The translations under genes were made by a program, and so were the position numbers. The notes under the pieces are model-generated. The model ran no database searches. It was not told the origin of the DNA and was given only the letters and a program-made list of their open reading frames with translations. This document shows, piece by piece, positions 12,030-23,563 of a stretch of DNA of 64,000 bases (within the stretch, counting starts at the first letter, position 1; each line of letters opens with the position of its first letter). Location of the stretch: positions 18,068,366 through 18,132,365 of the forward strand of contig OX387185.1 in NCBI GenBank assembly GCA_947561395.2. Reading direction: 5' to 3'. The stretch is from Buxus sempervirens (Eukaryota > Streptophyta > Magnoliopsida > Buxales > Buxaceae).

Positions 12030-12046
12030 ACTGCCCCTCTTTGCGG
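12030..12046 (-). other. Polypurine tract of element A
   Basis: Minus strand reads AAAGAGGGGCAGT directly before the LTR start TGTAGACACC. Element C has the near-identical AAAGAGGGGCAGC before its 3' LTR. This is the plus-strand primer of reverse transcription. Confidence 0.85.
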
Positions 12047-12593
12047 GAGCTGCGAAGCAGTGAGCTGCAAAGAGTAGACAAGGCCAAATTGCATTCCCTT
12101 GAGCATGATTTGCTCGGTTCAATTCAATTTTGTAGAAAACAATTTTCGGGTGGAAATTTGCCAAAAAGCCCTAACTTTAAGGGGGGCATCTCTCCAATAA
12201 TTCTTAAATTCCACTGAGCTCTCGTGGCTATGAAGTGGATTTTAAGCCCAAAAATAGGATTTTTTGAAAAACTGATTTTTTATCAAACCATGTTGAAAAT
12301 TGAGTGGATATCATCCTTTTGACCAGGCACATTTCCCAAGGTTGTCCCAAATTCCACAGAGCTCTTGTGGCTGTGAGGTGGATTTCAAGACAAAAATAGG
12401 ATTTTTGTGAGAAAATAGAAGTTGTAGCACAATTTTGCTCTTTCTTTTTTTTCTTTTTTCTTTTTCTCTTTTTTTTCTATTTTCTTTTTCTTTTTTTTTT
12501 CTCTTTTCTTTTTTTTCTTTTTTTCTTTTTTTTCTTTTCTGTTTTTTTTCTATTTTTTCTGTTTTTTCCTGTTTTTTTTTCTTTTTTTCTTTG
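12047..12593. other. Non-coding stretch with direct repeat and pyrimidine tract
   Basis: Two copies of a roughly 60-bp sequence (ATTCCACWGAGCTCTYGTGGCT... near 12208 and 12351), then a T/C tract of about 165 nt (12430-12594) broken only by a few G and A. No coding potential. The pyrimidine tract leads into the palindrome array at 12594. Confidence 0.6.
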
Positions 12594-12657
12594 GTATCCG
12601 GTATGTATATCCGGATAAGCAAGGGCTCGCTTGTATCCGGTCTGAGTGACCGGATAC
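12594..12657. promoter_or_regulatory. 39-bp-step palindrome array before the seven-exon antisense gene
   Basis: Two copies at 12594 and 12633, 39 bp apart. The second has perfect arms and centre CTGAGTG. The first has a partly decayed right arm. It ends about 7 bp before a TATA-like TTTTATAAG. Confidence 0.8.
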
Positions 12658-12662
12658 CCAAG

Positions 12663-12671
12663 CTTTTATAA
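12663..12671 (+). promoter_or_regulatory. Putative TATA box of the seven-exon antisense gene
   Basis: TTTTATAAG, followed by a GC-rich 5' untranslated stretch. A 5'-UTR intron is plausible: donor CAG/GTTCCC at 12956/12957 and acceptor TATGTAG/ATG before 14028. RNA data would settle it. Confidence 0.5.
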
Positions 12672-14027
12672 GTCGCGCGCGACCGCGACTTTTCCCCTTC
12701 TCTTCTTTCTTCCCCGACTACTAAGACCGGACACCTTCTCTTCTTCGCGACTGACGATCCTCCTTCCTTCTCCGACGAAACCCCGCCAGTTCCGGCGACC
12801 TCCGGCGGGTCTCTGAGCTCCGGTGACGTGCTGACTTCAGCGATTCCCCATTCACAGCAGTGGCCGAGCCCTAGCTTGACGAGCTCGGCGATTTTTGGAT
12901 TCAAACCATCACACTGTACCTCCGGCAACCAATCCGATTCCTTTACCTGCAATCAGGTTCCCTTTTTTTTTCTTATTGCTAATCAAGCAGTGATTACAGC
13001 TCGGCATTCTTCAATCGACATGTTCTTTTTTAGCCTAAGCACCGAATTACCACTTTCACAATTTATTTTTCATTTTGTGAATTGTTGTCAATTGCTCTTG
13101 ATTGCTCAGTGATCATACTTGGAATGTGCATTTGCAATTGGATCCTTGGACGAATTTTCGGTCTGATTGCTCTGTTGATTCTGGAATTTTCGGACTTTAT
13201 GCTCTTTGTTGATTTCTGCTGCAATATCTGATCACCATGGTTTCCTCTGATGGTATCCTGCTGATTGCATGCCAATTTTCAGATTGTATACTGGATTTCC
13301 TGGTTGCATGCTCTGATCTTGGTCCCATTTGCTACAATTCTTTAAAATTGTCTTGTTAGTGATATTATTATTATTTTTTTTACTGTTCCTGGGCCAATTC
13401 CCGACTGGATGGTTCACGGTATGATTTTGCATTTCCAGACTTGATGCCATGTCTGTTCTTTTTGGACTTTCAAATTGGTCCCGCTTACCGACTGCCGGTG
13501 TATGCTTGGATTTTTTCCCGCAATCTATTCTGAATAATGTGATGCTCTGTCTGCCAATGACCTGTTCTTGACTTCTTTTTGCATGATCACCTTGATGTTT
13601 TTCTGAATTGCTGACATTGTACTGCCATTGGCTCTTTTCGGACTTGATGGCCAATTCTTGATCATGTGGTATTTCTTTTCTTGCAATTGATTTTTCCTTC
13701 CTTGGTAATCCTTGATGATTCTTGAGACTAGCTTGTGTCTGGAGAACCGCTTATTATAATCTCTTGTATCTGTCTCAAATTTTTCCAGAAACGCTTGAAC
13801 TGCAACAGACCACAAAATTAAGTTAGAATTCTTGACAATAGCTTTGAAGAGACCAAGGTCCTATTAAATACGAACTGAATCTGGACCCAAAAGCCAAGTA
13901 TTATTCCTACCAAATATGCAATGAATCTAGACCAAAACAGAGTAGGATTCCTGATAAATTTGAACTGAATTTAGATTCAAAGCAAAGTAGGACTAAATCT
14001 CATAGGACATTTCCCTGTTGTATGTAG

Positions 14028-16807
14028 ATGGCTAGGAGTCATTCCTGTGTTAGGGAGGAGGCTGACCCTGCTGATCAGCCCTCCACTTCGCGGGCTCGGA
14101 CAGAGGCGAGTTCCAGCGCCACCCTGTCGGAGCCAGTAGATGTCTCTAGGGAGAGCTCTACTGAGGTAGGCTTTCAAAAAAAAAATTTTCTTTCTTTCTT
14201 CTATCTTCTTTCTACACAAATCTTCACATTGTTCCCTTGAAATTTAGCCCGTGGTTGCACCGGCTCGAGGTCGAGGCCGAGGCAGAGGCAGAGTTCAGGA
14301 TCAGGCCCTTGAGGGCGAGAGAGGCCGTGGTCGAGGCCGAGGTAGAGCCGGAGGTGCGGCTCAGGAGGGTACTGCTGTAGCTCTAGCAGGGGTCTCTGAG
14401 GAGTTGAGGGCCTCTGTTCATGATACAGAGCTCCTCTGTGGCTTGGATAGCCACCCCTCCATGTGCATCAGGGCAGATGTGCCGCTTCCCTATCATTCCT
14501 CCCACTTACGAGGTAGCTGGGGGAGATTCAGCGAGTTGGCCCAGTCGCTTTCTCCGGCCCTCAGGCGCGAGTTTGGGAGGTGCCATTTAGATCATTTCAT
14601 CAGCATTCCTTCCTTCAGAGCTGATCGTCCACTTATATTCGCCATGATGGAGAGGTATTTTCCGGAGACTCAGTCTTTCCACCTTCCGGACGTGGAGCTA
14701 GGGATCCGCCCTTCCGATTTTGTGATGATTACCGGCATTCCCTTGACGGGGCAGACCCTTGTCTTGGAGCGACCTTCTGCGGAGGACATCGGCCTCCTTC
14801 TGGGATATCAGGCCCTGCCACCTGCTGCTTGGGATGGGCGGAGTGGCCGGCTCTCCATTAGTTGGCTGCGGGAGAGTCTGGCTCGTCATTTTGAGAGGAG
14901 GCACGAGACCATCTCAGTGGAGGATGCAGCCTTTGTGCCTATCTTCCGGCACGTATTCTTGCTGATGCTGGGGAGCTGCTTCTTCCCGGAGGATACCACT
15001 AGCGTCAGTCCACTCTTTTTGGATGCCTTGAGGGATCTCCGCCAGACCCGCCAGCTGGCTTGGGGTCGACTCATTTATGGGACCGTTCTGGCCGGGTTGT
15101 GCCGAGCGGTTCGAGGCTTAGCATCTCCGAGAGGTGATGGAGTCAGCAGCCGGTTTTTCTGGCAGATTTTACAGGTATTGAACTTCCCCTGTCTGGTTTA
15201 ATTCATTTAGGCTTTATCCCTTCTTATTTCTGTCTCATTTTCCTTTTCCAGGTGTTTATGTACACCTATATGACCTTCTTCCGCCCCTCCCCGGTTCCTG
15301 AGGTTGTGGATTTCCCTGTGGCCCTGCGATGGTCGGCCCAGGTTCGAGATGCTGATAGGAGCCAGTCTCGTACTGCCCGGGTGCGCTTAGACCGTGCCCG
15401 CCGATCTGATGTAAGTGTTTTATCTTTTCCTTTTACTTTTCTGCCTCTTGACTGTATCTGACCACTTTGCTTCTTTGCAGCTCATTCTATCCCGTCCAGA
15501 TGACGTGGATGTTGGAGTTGCCCGTGAGATGGCAGTACAGGATGCTTTTGAGAGAGATCTCCGACGTCAGCCCTACCAGTGCTTCCTTGGGAAGCTTGGT
15601 AGGGTGATGTACTTAGGAGAGCGCCTGTACTTCCAGCACACGGGAGTACTTCGCATCCCCGTTCCGCCTCCTCCTGTGGGTCATGATACTCTCCTCCCCG
15701 GCTTCGACGTGGATCATCTCGATCATTTCATGGAGGCGGAGGGGCTCACAGTAGATGGAGATTACGACGAGTGGTTCCAAAGGGTATCTATTGGATGCTT
15801 GATGGATCGACCCACTCGTGCCGGGGTGACAGAGATCGGCGGGATCCGTATCCGGATCCATGAGGACACGGTAAGCCTTGTACTCTTCCTATTTTCATCC
15901 CCTTTTCCTTCCTTATGCATTTCTGACCATGCTTCTGTTCTTGTTGGCAGATACACGAGCTGAATACTATCCGGGATCGGTTCGAGAGCCAACGGGCCGC
16001 GATCGATGATATGATCGCTGAGCACGATGCGGTTGTGGCCCAGCGGGATGCCCGGATCAGGGAGCTGGAGGCCTTGGTTGCTGATCTCCAGGCTAGACAG
16101 GTATCTGGCCTTCTTGTTTCTTTCATTTTCCTGTTTCTGATATTCTGATATGCTTGTTTGACTTGTGCAGGGCTCGGTCCCAGATCAGGATGTTGTCTTC
16201 GAGCATGATTTCCTCATTCCTGACCCGTCTCCTGCTCGGGCTACGGATCCTGTGGATGTCCCAGCTGCTGATCCTGGTGATGTTCCACCTACCGATGCCC
16301 CAGCTGCTTCTGCGGATGCCCCGGCTGTTCCTTTATCTCCAGTGATGGTTCCTGAGCCGGAGGAGGTCCCTGCTGTTGACCCGGTGGATCCGGATCCCCT
16401 AGTGCCTACTGTAGATATCCCTGGTATGCTTCTTTAATTTTTCCTCTTTGGTTTATTCTGATGCTTTCATTTCTGATTTTTTTTCTGTTGATCCAGATGT
16501 TTCTGCTCCTGGCCATTCTTCTGCTGCCGGGCCTTCTGGAGCTGCGGGAGCAGAGCCTGCTATGGCTGAGGGTCCAGTTGGGCCGGTTGCTATTGAGCCA
16601 GAGGCTTCCTCCCCAGATTCCACTCCTGCTCTGCCCCCAGACATCGAGGAGTATTGCCTGGAGTATCAGCTCCAGCAGGTGGTGGGTCGGCATCCTCGCC
16701 ATGCAGCCGAGCGTATTCTTGCCTACTCTAGGGGCAGAGCGTTTCGAGGGAGAGGCCGTAGAGGTGGACGCAGCCGAGGATGCCTGGATGATCCTGCACA
16801 GGAGTAG
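14028..16807 (+). CDS. PMD-like protein, seven-exon gene antisense in element A
   Basis: Coding exons by GT-AG and frame continuity: 14028-14165, 14248-15174, 15252-15410, 15481-15870, 15951-16100, 16171-16423, 16497-16807; total 775 codons plus stop, with no internal stop. The start ATG directly follows a likely 5'-UTR acceptor. Exon 2 starts with an RG-rich tract (GRGRGRGRV...) and then a plant mobile domain-like core: FRADRPLIFAMMERYFP, TQSFHLPDVELGIRPSDFVM, ITGIPLTG, the pattern of PMD proteins (E-F-P...LxDV...LxGLPxxG). Exon 5 is a coiled coil (IHELNTIRDRFE...). Exon 6 is a Pro/Asp/Val-rich linker. The last exon ends in a second RG-rich box. RG boxes suggest nucleic-acid binding (inference). 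Introns are 70-82 nt, which is plant-like. The gene lies between pol and the 3' LTR, opposite to pol, with its own TATA box and palindrome array. Function unknown. Confidence 0.75.
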
Positions 16808-17013
16808 TAGATTAGGATTTTTTCTTTTCATGTATTGATCTCATCATTCCTTGTACAAAACTTGCATATATATGAAAAAAACTTTTTATTCATTCTATCT
16901 TGTCTTGCACATCTTTTGCTCTCAATTTTATGCAATTATGACTTGTACACAGGTAAAACAGGTAAAAAATTCGGATTTTTCATCCTTAGCTCTTTTTTTT
17001 GCAGTTTTTCTTT
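16808..17013. other. Spacer between the two antisense genes
   Basis: A/T-rich. It should hold the 3' UTR and polyadenylation site of the seven-exon gene and the distal promoter of the next gene. I see no other structure. Confidence 0.5.
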
Positions 17014-17155
17014 GTATTCGGTCTGACATACCGAATTCATTGATTGGTCTTTGTATCCGGTATGTTATACCGGATACTCATGGCATCCTTTGTATCCGGT
17101 ATACTTAACCGGATATGAATAAAGCCTTTTGTATCCGGTCTGAGTTACCGGATAC
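17014..17155. promoter_or_regulatory. 39-bp-step palindrome array before the DUF7745-like antisense gene
   Basis: Four copies start at 17014, 17053, 17092 and 17131, exactly 39 bp apart. The first has matching changes in both arms (TATTCGGT...ACCGAAT), which keeps the symmetry. The last has centre CTGAGTT. The array ends 13 bp before a TATAAAT. Confidence 0.9.
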
Positions 17156-17167
17156 ATTAAAAGATGC

Positions 17168-17175
17168 TATAAATG
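17168..17175 (+). promoter_or_regulatory. TATA box of the DUF7745-like antisense gene
   Basis: GCTATAAATGC context. Initiation some 30 nt downstream would leave a short 5' UTR before ATG 17287. The position directly behind the palindrome array matches the arrangement at 12594-12671. Confidence 0.65.
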
Positions 17176-17286
17176 CAACCAGCCTCGGGATTTGAGTATT
17201 TTTTTTACGAGTTTTTGAGTTTAGAAACCCCCTTTTTTGCCTTTTTCTTCCTCCTCTTGAGTTCTAGCTTGCTCCCATCACATCCA

Positions 17287-19011
17287 ATGGAATCCGGATC
17301 ATTTTCTGCCCCATTACTGTTTGTCCATACTGCCTCCCCTGCAAAACAACCTTTTAGATCAAAACCCCCAAATCTCACTAGGTACAACCCTGTGGATTCT
17401 TTTTACACAAGGTGGGTTAACTCTATGACCCTAGATGAGGAGAGGAGATGGGATTCTACTAATCTAGGCTATACCCTGCTCATTCCCAAGGTTCCCTTCA
17501 GGTGGGAGATTATAGAGGCCATGATTGGTCATTGGGTTCCTGACCTCAACTTGTTCCGTTTTGGGAACCATGAGATGACCCCAACCATTGAGGAGGTGGA
17601 AACCATCTTGGGCTTGAGGTTTGATGAGAAGGTGGTGAATCCACCTCTAAGGCCCAGTTACAAAAAGGAAGCTTCTACTTTTTTGGGCATAGGGAAGAAG
17701 GACTTGGGGGATTCTGACACCCTTTTGACCCTATCTAAGGCTTTTGTGACTGAGAAGCTTTTGAGAGGGGAGAACAAGGAGGCCCGATTCAATGCGTTGA
17801 CCCTGATAGTGGTCAACCAGTTGCTTTTCCCACGGGATGATGATGAGGTGGACTTGGCCTTGATTTCAGTGATATGCCAGGTTCGGGAGAGGGAGAGGTT
17901 GGCCCTTATGATTTTAGCTGGAATATATCAAGCTTTGACGGATTGCTACAATAGGAAGTCGAAACGCTTCCTAGCCTGTGCCCAGATCCTGCAGGTAAAA
18001 AATTTTTTTTTTTATTTCTTGCTTTTTGGCTTTCTTTTTGCCTTTTTTGCCTTTTTTCTTGCTTTTTTGTTTTTTTTTTTAATTTTTTATTTTACAATGT
18101 GCTGACATATCTCTCTTCCTTTGCAGCTTTGGCTACTTGATCATTTGAGCCAGATTGAAGAGATTAATCGACACTTCTTCCCGAGTCTAAAAGTCCCCTT
18201 CTTGATGAGCAACAGGGGGTGCCCCGATATTCCAGGGGGCAAACAGGGCTGGTTCACTTTCTTGGGCTCACTTCAGGAGGACCAGGTGAGATGGCCTGGC
18301 ACTTATCAGCCCAATGCAGCGACAGTGATTAGCTTCCGTGACCGCAACTTTCTGATCCTAGCGGGCCTGAAGCATGCAGTGCTGTATCTTCCTCTGCGGG
18401 TCCTTCGTCAGTTCCGTGCGACCCAGGGGATTATCATCCCATGTGGATATGAGGATCGTCTTGGGCCCCTTTCTATGAAGCTGAATGCCTGGTTGATGAA
18501 GGAGTGGTCCTATGTCCGCTTCATGCATGGTCCAGTCTTCTCAGAAGCCCATGTGAAGGATTATCTCTTTTGGATCAAGGAACAGATACAGACTCAGGCC
18601 CCGGTACCTGAAGATCCTCCTATAGTCTTGGCTCCTACCTATGAGGACATTCTAGAGTCTGAGCGGGCTTCTCATAAGCGGCTTCAGCAGATATGGGTAC
18701 GGGAGGCCCAGGAGCTCAGGATACAGGGCACTTATCTGGAGAGATAGCTTGAGGAGCAGATCTCACGCCGTATTGCCGTGGAAGAGAAGCTGGAGGAGCA
18801 GAGGCAGGCCCGTCGCTTCGAGGTCCGTATGATTCAGCAGAAGTACCAGGATACTTTGGCCAGCCTTAGGAGTATGCGGATCAGGCAGGCCCTTTCAGAT
18901 GAGGTCATTTCCTTCTTGAGTGATCCCGCTGCAGAGGGGGCTTCAGGAGTTATTGCAGCTCAGGCAGCTCGGATTCGGGAGCTTGAGGAGCGGCTAGGAG
19001 ACAGAGACTAG
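17287..19011 (+). pseudogene. DUF7745/PMD-like antisense gene of element A, one amber stop
   Basis: Exon 1 17287-17994 (236 codons, ATG in CATCCAATGG context), intron 17995-18126 (GTAAAA...TTTGCAG, T-rich), exon 2 18127-19011. The core (LNLFRFGNHEMTPTIEEVETILGL; LRQFRATQGI) is the pattern I know from DUF7745-containing plant proteins, related to plant mobile domains, and is clearly homologous to the sense ORF of element C at 42069-43496. The C-terminus is a charged coiled coil (EEKLEEQRQARRFE...). TAG at 18745-18747 interrupts the frame inside the coil (codon 443 of 530); the frame stays open beyond it, so the change is recent and may have been CAG. Start chosen downstream of the TATA box. 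Function unknown; it may be expressed as a truncated protein. Confidence 0.75.
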
Positions 19012-19957
19012 CTTTATTTCCTGCATTATTATTTTTTTTTTACCTTTGTACCAAAGCAAACTCCAATAGTGGAAAGACAAAGGATTTAATTCAAAATAAA
19101 ATTTTTATATTATTGGCCTCAGAATGCTCAGATGCTTGTAAAAACAAAGGTTTTATGAAAAGTATTTGATTTATCATCACTGGCCAAAGTATAATTTTTC
19201 CTTTTTATATTTTTTTTGTATTTTTTGAAATTTGGTCCATGTACTTAATCACCTATAATTAAAGGAATTAAAACCAGGTTAAATAATGAAAATGGTAGTC
19301 CACCAAAATACTGAAGGATCAGAACCGTCCATCTTAGGACCTTTAGAGTCATTCCCAAATGCCAAAACTGCCCCATTCTGCTCATGCCAACTTTGCTTAA
19401 GGCTCAGATCCCCATGATCAACTCAACCTCTGATTTTCTTTCATTTTTCTTATTTTGTTTTCTTTTTGCCTTTTTGCCAATATTGCCCCTAGCGCCAGTT
19501 ACGGTTTTCACTAGGGCCGGCTTCTGAATTCCGTCATCACCCATCTTACTCTGACATTTGAATGAACAAGCTAAGATCACCGAGGGCTTAAAAATAGGAC
19601 GAAATAAAGGCTAGGCTCAGTTTATGAAAGAAAGGGTATTAAAGGCCCAAAAATTTTCAAGTGTGGAAATAGGTCAACCGGACTTACAGTCATGATGAAT
19701 TTAACCCTTTTTCCCCAAATTGCATTTTTTGCATCTTTTTTCACACTTGGCTTTCATTTGCCATTTCCATTGCTTTTCCTCTCTTTTTCTTTTTCTTCCC
19801 TTACTTTGCCCCAATTTGTTTTGCCCCAATTTAAGACTGTAAATCCGGTTTGGGTTTATCAAAGAAACGAACCAGCTCAACTTGGCTAGACTAGGGATTA
19901 AAATTTTTGAAGGAAATAAAGAAAAATGGCCTCGGATCATTTCCCAGAAATATTCAC
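19012..19957 (-). other. Region between pol stop and antisense gene of A
   Basis: Non-coding. It contains modules also seen in B, C and D: AGGACGAAAT near 19598, GCCCCAATT repeats near 19808, and ATGGCCTCGGATCATTTCCC near 19926 next to the pol stop. These are the conserved 3' region of the family. Confidence 0.6.
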
Positions 19958-22844
19958 TCAAGGGAAATACCTTTTTACCGCATCAGAGTTAATGGGCTCA
20001 GGAAAATCTGACCCATCCATTTCTGCTAAGATGAGTGCTCCCCCTGATAGGACTTTCTTGATGACATATGAGCCTTCCCAATTGGGCTTGAACTTAACAC
20101 GAGGATCTTCCAAAAATGGTAGAATTTTCTTTAGCACCAGGTTTCCTTCTTGGAAAGTTTTGGGCCTCACTTTCTTATTGGAAGCCCGGGCCATTCTCTT
20201 CTGGTACAACTGTCCATGGCAAAGCGCTTTCAACCGCTTTTCTTCTATCAGGTTAAGTTGATCATGTCTCGACTGGACCCATTTGGCTTCTTCTAGTTCT
20301 GCTTCCATGAGCACTCGGAGTGAGGGGATCTCTACTTCCACGGGCAAGACTGCTTCCATCCCATAGACTAGGGAGTATGGGGTTGCCCCAGTTGAAGTCC
20401 GGATCAAAGTTCTGTAGGCATGTAGAGCAAGTGGTAGCATTTCATGCCAATCTTTGTAACTCACTACCATCTTCTGAATGATTTTCTTTATATTCTTGTT
20501 GGCTGCTTCTACTGCCCCATTCATCTTTGGCCTATACGGAGCGGACTTGTGGTGGGTGATCTGAAACTGCTCACACATTTTCTTCATGTCCTTGTTCTTA
20601 ATATTTGAAGCGTTGTCTGATACTATGGCACTTGGCAGTCCATAGCGACAAATGATATTGTGCTTCAAAAATTTAATAACATGGTTGCTTGTGATATTTG
20701 CATATGATGCTGCTTCTACCCATTTAGTGAAGTAATCAATTGCCACCAAGATGAATCTGTGCCCGTTCGATGCCTTAGGGGAGATCATGCCGATGACATC
20801 TATGCCCCACATAGAGAAGGGCCAGGGTGATGTCATGTTGTGCAGCTCACCTGGGGGTGCATGCTTATTATCTGCATATATCTGACATTGGTGGCACCTC
20901 TTGACATGTACACAGCAATCATGCTCCATGGTCGTCCAGTAGTATCCCAGCCTCAGGATCTTCTCAGCCAGCATGTGCCCACTCATATGGGGCCCACAGA
21001 CTCCTCCATGTACCGTCTCGATCAACCTTTCCGATTCAGCCTTGGCTACACATCTTAGCAGAATGTCGTTATGTGACCTCTTGTACACATGTCCACCACT
21101 TAGCAGAAACTGACCAGCCAATCTCTGTATTGTCCTATTTTCAGTAGCAGTGGCATTTTCTGGTAAACTCCGATTGTTCAAGAAATTTTTGATATCTTGG
21201 AACCACGGTGCTTCTTCTTCTGGTGCTCCCTCTAGAACGAGACAGTAAGCCGGTTCATCTCTAACCTCAATTTCCAGCGGTCTGATGTCTACTCCTTCTG
21301 GTATGCTGACCATTGAGGCCAATGTTGCTAGAGCATCCGCAAACTGATTCTTGGCCCTTGGCATATAGTTGAAGGAAATTCGAGTGAAATTTGTGCTTAT
21401 TTCTTCCAAATACTGATGATAGGGGATCAATTTGTGATCCTTGGTTTTCCACTCACCAGTTGTTTGGAAGATGATAAGACTCGAATCCCCGTATACGTCA
21501 AGTTCCTCTACTCCATGATCCATGGCTGCTTGCAATCCAATTATGCATGCTTCATATTCTGCTATATTATTAGTGCACTGGAATCTCAGCTTTACTGCAA
21601 TCGGGATGTGTGAACCATCTGGTTTAACCAAGACTGCCCCTATTCCGTTCCCATTCATGTTGGCGGCCCCATCGAAGAACATCTGCCAAGAACTCTCACT
21701 GTCCTCCTCTTCAGTGTACAGAATTGCCTCATCTGGGAAGTTGGTCTTCAAGGGTTGATATTCTGGCAGAGGATGTGCAGCCAGGTGATCAGCTATGGCT
21801 TGACCCTTGATTGCCTTCTGGGTGATGTATATGAGGTCAAACTCGGATAGTAGCAGTTGCCACTTTGCCGTCCTGCCAGTTAGTGCCGGTTTCTCAAATA
21901 AATATTTCAGCGGGTCCATCCGGGATATCAATAGTGTGGAGTGACTAAGGAAATAATGCCTTAGCCTCTGAGTGGCCCACACTAGAGCACAGCAAGTCTT
22001 TTCCAATGGTGAGTACTTGGCTTCATATTCCTTGAATTTTTTACTCAGATAGTAAATTGCCCTTTCTTTTCTACCAGTCTCATCATGCTGCCCCAAGACA
22101 CATCCCATCGATGTTTCCAACACTGACAAGTACAGGATCAGTGGTCTTCCTGGAGTTGGTGGCACTAGCACAGGCGGGTTCAGTAGATACCTCTTTATTG
22201 TGTCAAATGCCTGCTGGCAGTCCTCATTCCAGACCGTCGGGTTATCTTTCCTCAAAAGTTTGAAAATTGGTTCACAGATAGCAGTGAGCTGTGCTATGAA
22301 CCGGCTTATGTATTGAATCCTTCCAAGAAAGCCACGAACCTCCTTCTCGGTTCTGGGTGCTGGCATTTCAATTATGGCCTTGGCTTTAGCCGGGTCAATT
22401 TCAATTCCTCGTCGGCTCACTATAAACCCCAGCAACTTCCCTGATGTAGCCCCAAAGACACACTTAGTCGGGTTAAGCCGTAGACTGTACTTCCTGAGCC
22501 GATCAAACACTTTCTTCAGATTGATCAAGTGGTCCTCCTCTTTGCATGATTTGGCAATCATATCGTCCACATAGACCTTCATCTCCTTGTGGAGCATGTC
22601 ATGAAATAGTGCTGTCATGGCCCGCTGGTATGTTGCCCCAGCGTTCTTGAGCCCAAACGGCATGACCGTGTAGTGGAATGTGCCCCAAAGTATAATAAAT
22701 GCTGTTTTCTCTTGATCTTCCTTAGCCATCTTGATCTGATTATATCCTGAGAAACCATCCATGAAGGAAAACAGGCTATGTATCGCAGTATTATCGACAA
22801 GAATGTCGATGTGTGGAAGCGGAAAATCGTCCTTTGGGCTTGCC
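19958..22844 (-). pseudogene. pol: Pol of element A: RT (catalytic part), degenerate RNase H, archaeal-type RNase H, integrase
   Basis: A 934-codon open frame starts at 22762; RT-like sequence in the same frame extends upstream to a one-base shift near 22843. RT: YVDD at residues 64-67 of the 934. First RNase H (residues 205-330) has LYLSVLETS where YTDAS is usual, so its first catalytic Asp is gone. A second RNase H follows (360-485) with D364, E402, D426 and D476, the arrangement of the archaeal-type RNase H known from Tat elements. Integrase: zinc-binding residues H592, H596, C623 and C626; catalytic D655, D716 and E752 with 35 residues between the last two. The end (DAVKRYFP) is normal for the lineage. 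This segment is complete; the upstream RT piece is in another frame because one base is missing relative to the family pattern. Confidence 0.92.
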
Positions 22845-23563
22845 TGTTTAAGTCTCTATAATCCACGCACATTCGGACTTTCCCGTCCTTCTTTGGTACC
22901 GGCACTATGTTTGCGAGCCATTCAGGGTACGTAGAGACTGCCAAAAATCCGGCTTGAAATTGTTTGACCACTTCGTCCTTGACCTTCAAGGTCCATTTCG
23001 GCTTCAATCTTCTCAGCTTCTGCTTAATCGGCTTAACCCATGGCAAAATTGGCAACTTGTTCACCACCATGTCAGTGTCCAACCCCGGCATGTCCCGATA
23101 CGACCAAGCAAACACATCCTTGTAATCTGCCAAAAACAGTGACATTTCATTTTTCTGCACATCAGACAAGCATGACCCGATTTTCACAATTTTTGGGTCA
23201 TCTTCAGTCCCAAGGTTTATGGATATAGTCTCCTCAATATTAGGTTGGACCCCCTTTTCATGACGTTCCAATTGGTATTCAATTTCTTTTGGAACGTCTT
23301 CTTCTTCGACCTCGATCTCTTCTTCGATCCCCATAAGGTCAAAGTCGAGCTCGAAGTCGAAGTCATATTCAACCTGGTCCAATTCGGTCTGATTATATGG
23401 TTCATAAGTGGTTTGAACCTTTTTGAAAAATTTAAATTTTTTAGAAAAAATAGAAAAATCTTTTTGGGTTTTTTGTGGGCCTTCTAAACATAATTCCCCT
23501 GAAGACGAAGGCCTATTAGAACCTTCAGGGAAATGGCAATCCACTATTGGAGTTTTTTTTTTT
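22845..23563 (-). pseudogene. pol: N-terminal RT segment of element A
   Basis: Acidic linker (FDFELDFDLMGIEEEIEVEEE), then NLGTEDDPKIVKIG, FAWSYRDMPGLD, KQKLRRLKPKW, FLAVSTYPEWLANIVPVPKKDGKVRMCVDYRDLNR, all typical of Tat RT. After DLNR the frame goes wrong; the expected ASPKDDFPLPHIDI follows in the next frame. At its start it is separated from the G-patch segment by a shift in an 11-nt A run (plus-strand T 23553-23563). Ogre relatives have an intron between protease and RT; I see no good intron here, only the homopolymer shift. Confidence 0.85.

Noticed and set aside
12435..12671. Phe/Leu-rich open frame resembling a membrane protein
   Set aside because: Translation of a T/C tract; low complexity and no conserved sequence.
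14251..16807. Reading the antisense gene as several separate short genes
   Set aside because: The pieces join at clear GT-AG introns with frame kept at every junction, so one gene is the simpler account.
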